Assembly: GCA_037954325.1 (NCBI GenBank)
Contig: JBBMNZ010000019.1
Location: forward strand, 13,006,501 to 13,070,500
DNA: 64,000 bases
Reading direction: 5' to 3'
From: Fistularia commersonii
Lineage: Eukaryota > Chordata > Actinopteri > Syngnathiformes > Fistulariidae
Positions within the stretch are counted from its first letter, which is position 1. Every line of letters begins with the position of its first letter. Made by a program: the position numbers and the translations under genes. Of this stretch, positions 57,615-64,000 are shown one piece after another. The notes under the pieces are model-generated. The model worked only from the letters and a program-made list of their open reading frames with translations, was not told the origin of the DNA and did no database searches.

Positions 57615-57995
57615 TACAGGGGGTCCTTGAGTCGGACATCCATCCCTATGGGCCAATTTTGACGCTAGTCCGAATTATTCACCACTCGATTCTGCTCTTC
57701 CGGCCAAAGAACAAGAAAGCCGGTGTGTCATAGTTTTCTATAATCCTGCTTGCCGATCTTTTCACATGTTCAGGAATGCAAACATTTTCCTCGATAATAG
57801 TCTGGACTGTGGCACGACTTAAGTTGAACTTGCGGCCGATGTTGGCGTTCGCGTTGCCATCGGAAGAGTCCGGCTTACTTTTGGGAACCATATTGAAGAA
57901 AGTAAACTTACAAATAACAACGTTAACTATCAGGTGGTATCCAAAGAGCACACCCAGCAGATGTAGACATCTACATCTGCATTTATATCTAAATG
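57615..57995 (-). mobile_element. Tigger/pogo-type transposon fragment
   Basis: The minus strand has a short frame starting MVPKSKPDSSDG and going on to NIGRKFNLSRATVQTIIEE, like the N-terminal helix-turn-helix of Tigger/CENP-B transposases but with the middle missing. It ends near a terminus CAGGGGGTCCTTGAGTCGGA (plus strand, 57617), as in fish Tigger elements. The catalytic domain is absent. Confidence 0.6.
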
Positions 57996-59420
57996 GCATT
58001 AATTATGCGTCCTTGTCCCCTCCATTGCTGGGGAACCATATTAAAAAAGAGGTTGAATTAGTTTGTAGTGACTTTGCATTTTAACCAAAACCAGAATGCA
58101 GTGAGCGCGTTTACCAGCATCCTCACCGGTCACACTGCGATTTCTTGCTTTGTTGATATTTGGGACCAGCTGGGCACTGAAGGTGGCAGGCTGGTTGTCA
58201 TGGCGACAGCAGCAATGGGCTTCCCCTGCCAGGTCCATAAGCTCACGTGGTTTTTTTTTCTGCGGGGGAAGACATCAGTGTCAATGGCGACTGCTTTTTT
58301 AAACACAGAAGGAACTCAGACTGTATTCTGATACCTGAAAAAAAGAAAACAAAAACCAGAATAGCATCAGTTTGCTAAGCACTTCCTGTCCGTGCACGCT
58401 GCCAGCCCTGATTCCATGCTTCGCTATCACCTAGCATAGCATTTGGTCCCCCAGTCTCACTTTGTTGAATATCAAGTAGTATGTAGTAAGCTTACCTTTG
58501 GAGGCAGGTGACAGGAAGGACTTAGGTCATAATGGAAATGATCCGCGGTGGCAAGAACATGTTACCATGGTAACAGAAACTTTTTTTTTAATTATGCTTC
58601 ATGACACTGATGAAATATATTTTTTTTTAATTATCATTGCATATAAACGTAAATGGTCTCGACTTATGTATCGCTTCTTAATTACCTTCACAATAAATCA
58701 CATTTACGCATTTACGGCCAAGCAAGGCGAGCAACTGGGGGGCCGAGGCGAGGTCTTGGCCACAGGCGCTTCAGCATGCAGTCAGGAGGAGCACCGAAAG
58801 ACACTGATGGCCACTGAAGATGTGACCGGATTTGGCGGCAGTGGAGGGGAACCTCCTCTTGAGCAGTAAGGAACATTAATTAGTGTTAAAGTTGGTTCCT
58901 CATCATTCGTTTTGTCGAGTTAAATCCAGATAAATGTGATGTTCCAAGACACCACATGTATTAAAAGCCTCAGTGGGTGGTTTTTTTCTGACTCAATTTC
59001 TCATTAACAACTGATAAACACTTCTGATCTCCCTTTGATAAAAGCTTGAGCCAAAGCAAAATAGCGCTTTTTGCTTATTTCCGCCCTTTTGATAAATAGA
59101 CTCTGGGGATTTTTCGGTCTCTATGTCCACTTTCCACCCTCGCTGCTGCACGTCTGTTTTGTGAATGTTCTTGGGTAAGACTCCGGCAGGCAAACACATT
59201 TCCCAAGTGCAGGGGTGTGTTAAAGTATGGGAGGCTGGGAAATCACCCGCAAAGAAAAGACCATTTCATCCAGAACTCACATAATAAAAGTATTTACGCT
59301 GATTCACTGTGTTTTTGTCTCCCAATCTCCATCCGGGCGGTTGGCACACTCTCTTTGTTTAAGAATAGAATTCAAACTTTTCTTTTTGAGAGGGCGTACA
59401 GTTAGCATTAACCTAGCCCA

Positions 59421-60040
59421 GGAGTCAGCAAAAAAATGTCAGCAAACGGTTTCCCCTCTGATGCGGCTCCCTTTGACTTTTGAAAATAATGAACGAGTAT
59501 TAAATTATTTTTTTTTTTTTTTGGTTCGTTCATTTTTAAATGTAATTTTACATTTGAAGATTGTGGTGATCTCGTAACATCCTAAATACAATGTGTTAAA
59601 ATATTTTTGTCGCTCGTAAGAGGCGACTGCATGCGCCAGTAAAAGGATGACAGCACACAGGGAGAGGAGGACAGTTTTGGTTTGCTGCCAGTGGACAATT
59701 TTTTGGGACTTTTTTTCATAAATAAGGACTCAAATAGATATTGAATATTTTGCTTAAAAGTAACCTTCAACCCAATGTCTTTTTTCAGCTTAAATTGCTG
59801 AAAAACAAGCTTAAATGGTTTTGTTGCATGCAGAAATGTTATTTTGTTTTCGCTGCAGTTGTTCACTGACTAAAATGAAATTGCAACACATTTTGTTTTA
59901 TACATTGCATCAAGGCAAAAAAGAATAAATAACGTCATAAGCCGTGTTAATTCATTTTATGTGGCTCCCAGTGTTTTTTCTTTACGTAGGGGAAACCGAT
60001 CCAAATGGCTCTTTGAGTGGTAAAGGTTGCCGACCCCTGG
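59421..60040. mobile_element. hAT-like non-autonomous element
   Basis: Left end CAGGAGTCAGCAA and right end TTGCCGACCCCTG are inverted repeats; the right part has GGCTCTTTGAGTGGTAAAGG, common in fish hAT elements. The inside is AT-rich and without a long frame. Confidence 0.6.
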
Positions 60041-60556
60041 CCCAGTCCATTACCCTTATTCTGGTTTTCTGCAGATCGTCTTAAAAAGTGTGGTCCAAAT
60101 TTGGGTTGTTATTTGGCATCATAGAAATACTTGACTGATTGACTTGAATAGAGCAGGCAGTTTTCACGATTTCTCATTTCTCCATTCACCTTCAGGAGTC
60201 AGTGTTTCCCTTTTCCTTAGCTGCTTGTTAACTTCTTTTAGAGCTTTAGAATATTGCCCGGTTTGTTTCCCATAACAGCTAATAGAGATGGCAGTTAGCT
60301 AAATTAGCCCAGGCCCCGTTAGCCGAACCAATCTGCAATACCTTTTTTTTGGATTTGGACGATCATCTCTGGTAAGCATGGGCTCGGTTCAGGGAGCTGT
60401 GGGGTGATTCTCTCACTGTGTCAAACAAATCATATCATCATCGGCAAATGTCAGTGGAAATGCGTCCCCGATATTCTCAGTTACTTCGGTAACTACAATA
60501 CTTGTAGATCAGTTTGTTGGTTCCTGGAATTCACCCACTGACTTTACTGAGTATCA

Positions 60557-60557
<1 letters not shown>

Positions 60558-60588
<31 letters not shown>

Positions 60589-60596
60589 GTGTGTGA
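60558..60596. repeat. Microsatellite (GT)n
   Basis: About 39 bp of GT units, followed by a CA-rich tract at 60696-60745. The two could pair as an inverted repeat. Confidence 0.9.
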
Positions 60597-61202
60597 CACA
60601 AACAGGCTTTCATTGTCACAATGTTGGTAGGGTGGCTTCTAAGTGCTTTCGCTTTGGACCTCGACTCGACTCCATCTCCTGCACTCTCCACTGGTTCACA
60701 CACACATGCATACATACACACACACATACAAACACATATACACTTGCACACAGTTGATTTACAGCAGTGTTCTACACCCCATAATATGACAGGGCCCTCA
60801 CAGCCGAGTCTCTAAGGCACGTGTACCCGCGATTCCCTCCGGTGAGCGGCGACGGTGATCACGATGGCTAATGATGATTGTCACAGTGGCGCCGGCAAGA
60901 AGCCGGTTCGCATCCCCCAGGGTTATTGTCTTATTCATGAGCCGGCAAGCTCGGGTTTGTTTTTCAAATTATGGGACAAACAATCGGTAGATGGATGCGA
61001 GTGGCTGTGAGGGGCATCTGGAGAATTGTTTTCTTAGGTCCAACTCAGTGCTTGATATCTGAGCAGCTGGAGTCCATGGCTTCTTCTAGTTGGCCGCGTT
61101 GTGAAACACCTTAAATCCACAAAGTGCCCATTGAGTCAACAGAAACCGGCTGGATAGATGTAGGTCAGTTAATGAGCAATCGGGGAGTTTTGTCTCACAA
61201 GG

Positions 61203-61234
61203 CTCCCCCCCCACACACACACACACACACACAC
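61203..61234. repeat. Microsatellite (CA)n
   Basis: About 30 bp of CA units; a GT tract follows at 61623-61648. Confidence 0.85.
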
Positions 61235-62042
61235 GTACCGAGTGAGGCGTCAGAAGTTCTCCCAATGGGGTTACGGCACATTATGAAGACCGGAATCCCA
61301 GTTCGCACATTCACTCCACACAGATCCGTCTATTTATAGGCAGCACTCCGGAGTTTTAAAAGGTGCTAACGGGCGGTACTTAGGTCCTGGGCCCGAACTG
61401 AAATGGAAGCTTCCGGGGTCTGGACACACACATACGGTGTTAGCGGTTCTCCAGGGGGTTCTTAACATCATTCTCCGTTGGTGTGACGCCTCATTCCACC
61501 AGCCACCTAATGTTTTAGTAGCAGCAGGTGATAATAGCTTTTATACCAAGCTATTAAAGGTCGTCTGCTTGAAAGATCACATTTCACGAGTTGGTTGAAG
61601 ATCGGTTGGCTCTCAAATGAGCGTTTGTGTGTGTGTGTGTGTGTGTGAGGCTGCCCGAGCGAGCCTGCAGGCCCTTGAATAAGGAACCAGTTGCGTTGCC
61701 TTCCAGCTCCGCGGAGGAACCTCTGCAGAGGAAATAGCTGCTGCCCTGGTTTTTACCCAGGACTATTTAAGACGGTCCGAAGCTAATCTGGGTTTCCAAA
61801 ATGGGTCAGATCCAGATTCGAGATGGAGACACGTCAGCGAGACTGAGAAGGGGCTTCAAGCCTTGCAGACCAAGGGCGAATGTTATCGCCTCTGCTGCCA
61901 TGCTTCATGACATCAAGTCCATGTCGCTGACGGTCGGTTTCGATGTCTTTTTGCGATTGTTGACTTCCAGTCTTTGTGAAATTTGGCGCAGAATATCAGT
62001 TGGACAATTGTTCTTAATGCAGCTTTCCGACCAAAATATAGC

Positions 62043-62878
62043 AATACCTTGACTTAGGAGTTGAATTGGTTCGTTGATTGAGCTTGTAAGTCAATTTTGC
62101 TCACACTTCATATTAATTTCCCCATTAAAATACATTGAAATCCGTTCCAGCCCTCCAATTTTGTTGAGGGTTTTCGAATAAGAAAAATGTATTTTAGATA
62201 TAACGATAGATAACAATAATTTGAATCCATAATAAAAGACAATGCAAAGAAATAAACTTATCTTGTAGATTGGACAAGATGTCCAGAGGAGATTGGCGGA
62301 GGAGGTTGGTGGAGGTTTTCAATTTGTGCTCTGTCGCGTAACTTAACGTGCTGGCTACACATTTAATGCTACAATGTGTGGCTAAATGGAACTTGCACAC
62401 TTTGCTACACTTAATGGCTAAACTTCATGTAGCGATGGATTGAATGCCGCTCCTCTTTTTAAAATGCTCAAACCGTCCCCGACCAGTTTTGAATGACTCT
62501 TCCAATGCCTCATTTGTTGACGTTCCTACCCGTCTGCTGCATCAAATCCCCTTAAATGTCTCCTGGCTCCTTACAAATGATGCTCTCTGTCAAGGTATCT
62601 CACCATCAACAACTTCTCCGTCTCTTCATTGACAAGTTGACAACATGCACAACCCATTCATGTTTTTTTATAGTTTTCCCTGGCTTACCTAGTAGCGGGC
62701 GGCGTGTATGACTGTTTTTAAACACCACTTCACAGACAGCAGCGGCCACAGTGGTGTCGAGCACTCATCCTGCTCACTCCTAACTTAAATCTCGGCTCGC
62801 GTCACAAAGCAAAAAATCCATGATGACGAGCGGCATCTTCAGTCTTTGGAAATTAGAAAGTCAACGCACTCATAAGTC
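62043..62878. mobile_element. DNA-transposon remnant with TTGACTTAGGAGTT end
   Basis: Left part ACCTTGACTTAGGAGTTGAA and AAAATACATTGAAATCCGTT is the usual end of a widespread fish DNA element; the right end CACTCATAAGTCAG is its imperfect reverse complement. No transposase frame is left. Confidence 0.5.
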
Positions 62879-62884
62879 AGATGA

Positions 62885-63090
62885 AGTGGCTCCATCGGCC
62901 TCCCTGGTGAGGCGCTCAAGGCACATCCCACCAGGAGGAGGAAGACCCAGGACACTCTGGAGGGACTGTGCCTCTAGGCTGGCTTGGAAACTCCGTGTGA
63001 TTCCCTTGGAAGAGCTGGACCACGTGGCTGGGGAGAGGGAGGTTGTTGCCCCTGAGACCCCAACCCTGGATAGGAGGCTGAAGATGGATG
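62885..63090 (+). mobile_element. LINE 3' end, family A
   Basis: Reads CCTCCCTGGTGAGGCGCTCA, GGAAGACCCAGGACACTCTG, GAGGGACTGTGCCTCTAGGC and ends with GATGGATGG, as in the two other copies. It joins the DNA-transposon remnant on its left. Confidence 0.7.
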
Positions 63091-63936
63091 GTTTTGACGA
63101 CACAAGTAACCAAAGCCGCCATCGCTGTCTCTGTGTTTATTCTAAACAGGATTTGAGGAAAGAAATGTGCTCCTCTCTCTGAGAGCCGGCAGTTAATCTA
63201 AGATGAAGTCCCGTCATCCAGCCATCGCACCCTGGTGAAGGGGATCGATGAGGGAGGCGCCAGGCAATTGGCACTAAGTCAAGATGGACTGGAAGCGCGG
63301 CGGAAATCTTCCTGTCCGATTTAAAAAGCAAACAAAAACAAAACTTTCCGTCTTTCTGCAGAGGAGAAAACGTGCACGGCTTTTTTAATGAACCCATTAG
63401 TCATGTCTTTTGAAGGTTCCAGATGGTGGAAGAACTACTTCTGATTATACGCCGTGGATTATTGTGTCAGAAATCAGTCGTCCGGTTTGCTCGTTGGACC
63501 CGTGGTAACAGATAAGCTAGGCTACAGGGAAAAGGGAGCGGTATGGGTGGGCCAGGAATAGGGAAGGACATTGGCAGAGTAGCACAAGGGGTCAGGATCT
63601 TCTAGTCTTGGGAGTCAGAAGGACACAGGTGACAGACAAAGGATATGTGCTGTGGAGAAGCGGGGGGGTTCAAGTCCACCAGGACTGGTGACCAGAGATA
63701 GTGGACAGCTGGGCAGCAGCTCACTTTCAAAAACCATCAGGCGTGCAGGGGAGGCAGACACAGGAGTAAGAGGAACGAGGCCGCGAACCCAGCAGCCTGG
63801 ACGGCGACAAGATGGTTAGGGCTTGTTTTTCAGATCAGTTTCATCTGCAAGCATCACAAGGCTGAACTTGTAAAGGTAGTTTAGGAGGATGTTCAAGTTT
63901 GAAGTAAGCCTTGGTAGCTTCCTTGCCCCTGAGGTA

Positions 63937-64000
63937 GGGCTGTGACTAATAACTATATCAATAGTCAACTAGTTATCGACTTTGAATGACCAGTCGTGTA
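63937..64000. mobile_element. hAT-like transposon end, cut by the window
   Basis: Begins TAGGGCTGTGACTAATAACT, like the TAGGGCTG terminal repeat of fish hAT elements, and runs off the right edge. Confidence 0.4.

Larger units (their letters stand above)
40653..64000 (+). other. CaMKII intron 2 (inferred), no further exons seen
   Basis: Exon 2 has a normal donor (gtgagt at 40653) and no exon matching the CaMKII sequence after SARD was found downstream. The space therefore seems to be one intron of at least 23.3 kb. It holds many repeats, listed separately; between these (for example 40700-45590, 46000-47780, 48610-50700, 53620-54860, 58110-59420) I see no gene. A small nested gene without recognisable motifs cannot be ruled out. 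Confidence 0.6.

Noticed and set aside
61801..62052. 83-codon frame starting MGQIQIRDGD
   Set aside because: No recognised domain; it runs into the DNA-transposon remnant at 62043.

Overview
The window is eukaryotic nuclear DNA, almost certainly from a bony fish, probably a spiny-rayed teleost. Its genes are broken into short exons with GT-AG introns, it contains vertebrate nuclear tRNA genes, and the spaces between genes hold fish-type LINE, Tc1-like, hAT and Tigger remnants and long microsatellites. It has no prokaryotic operons, CRISPR arrays or phage genes. Coding exons cover under 5 kb of the 64 kb.

Region 1 (1-10446, minus strand) is the 5' part of a zonadhesin-like gene. I rebuilt 23 exons whose splice phases all agree: signal-peptide exon, two MAM domains, a short Pro/Thr linker, then TIL-TILa-VWD-C8-TIL-TILa, a second linker, a second TIL-TILa, and the first codons of a second VWD at the window edge. 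The reading frame stays open for about 1044 codons. The bases 1 to about 950 repeat 4514 to about 5465 at roughly 98 percent identity by eye, introns included, so one extracellular module has recently been duplicated in tandem (unit about 4.5 kb). A TATA element lies 50-60 bp upstream of the proposed start codon.

Region 2 (10.5-31.2 kb) has no protein gene that I can support. It holds two converging tRNA genes (Ser-TGA, Thr-AGT), LINE fragments of at least two lineages, a Tc1-like MITE, an hAT remnant, a long inverted-repeat element and several microsatellites.

Region 3 (31.2-35.2 kb, plus strand) is a complete serpine1 gene (plasminogen activator inhibitor 1): TATA promoter, non-coding first exon, eight coding exons, 391 residues, an inhibitory reactive loop with Arg-Met at P1-P1', and a 3' UTR with an ATTAAA signal. 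Intron 5 carries a MITE nearly identical to the copy at 14 kb.

Region 4 (36.4-64 kb, plus strand) is the start of a CaMKII gene: a GC-rich promoter region, exon 1 (start codon at 36883) and exon 2 (40558-40652). Exon 3 is not visible, so the last 23 kb is read as intron 2, rich in repeats.

The three genes do not form a pathway. The most unusual item is the duplicated zonadhesin module. I did not find a convincing wholly new system.
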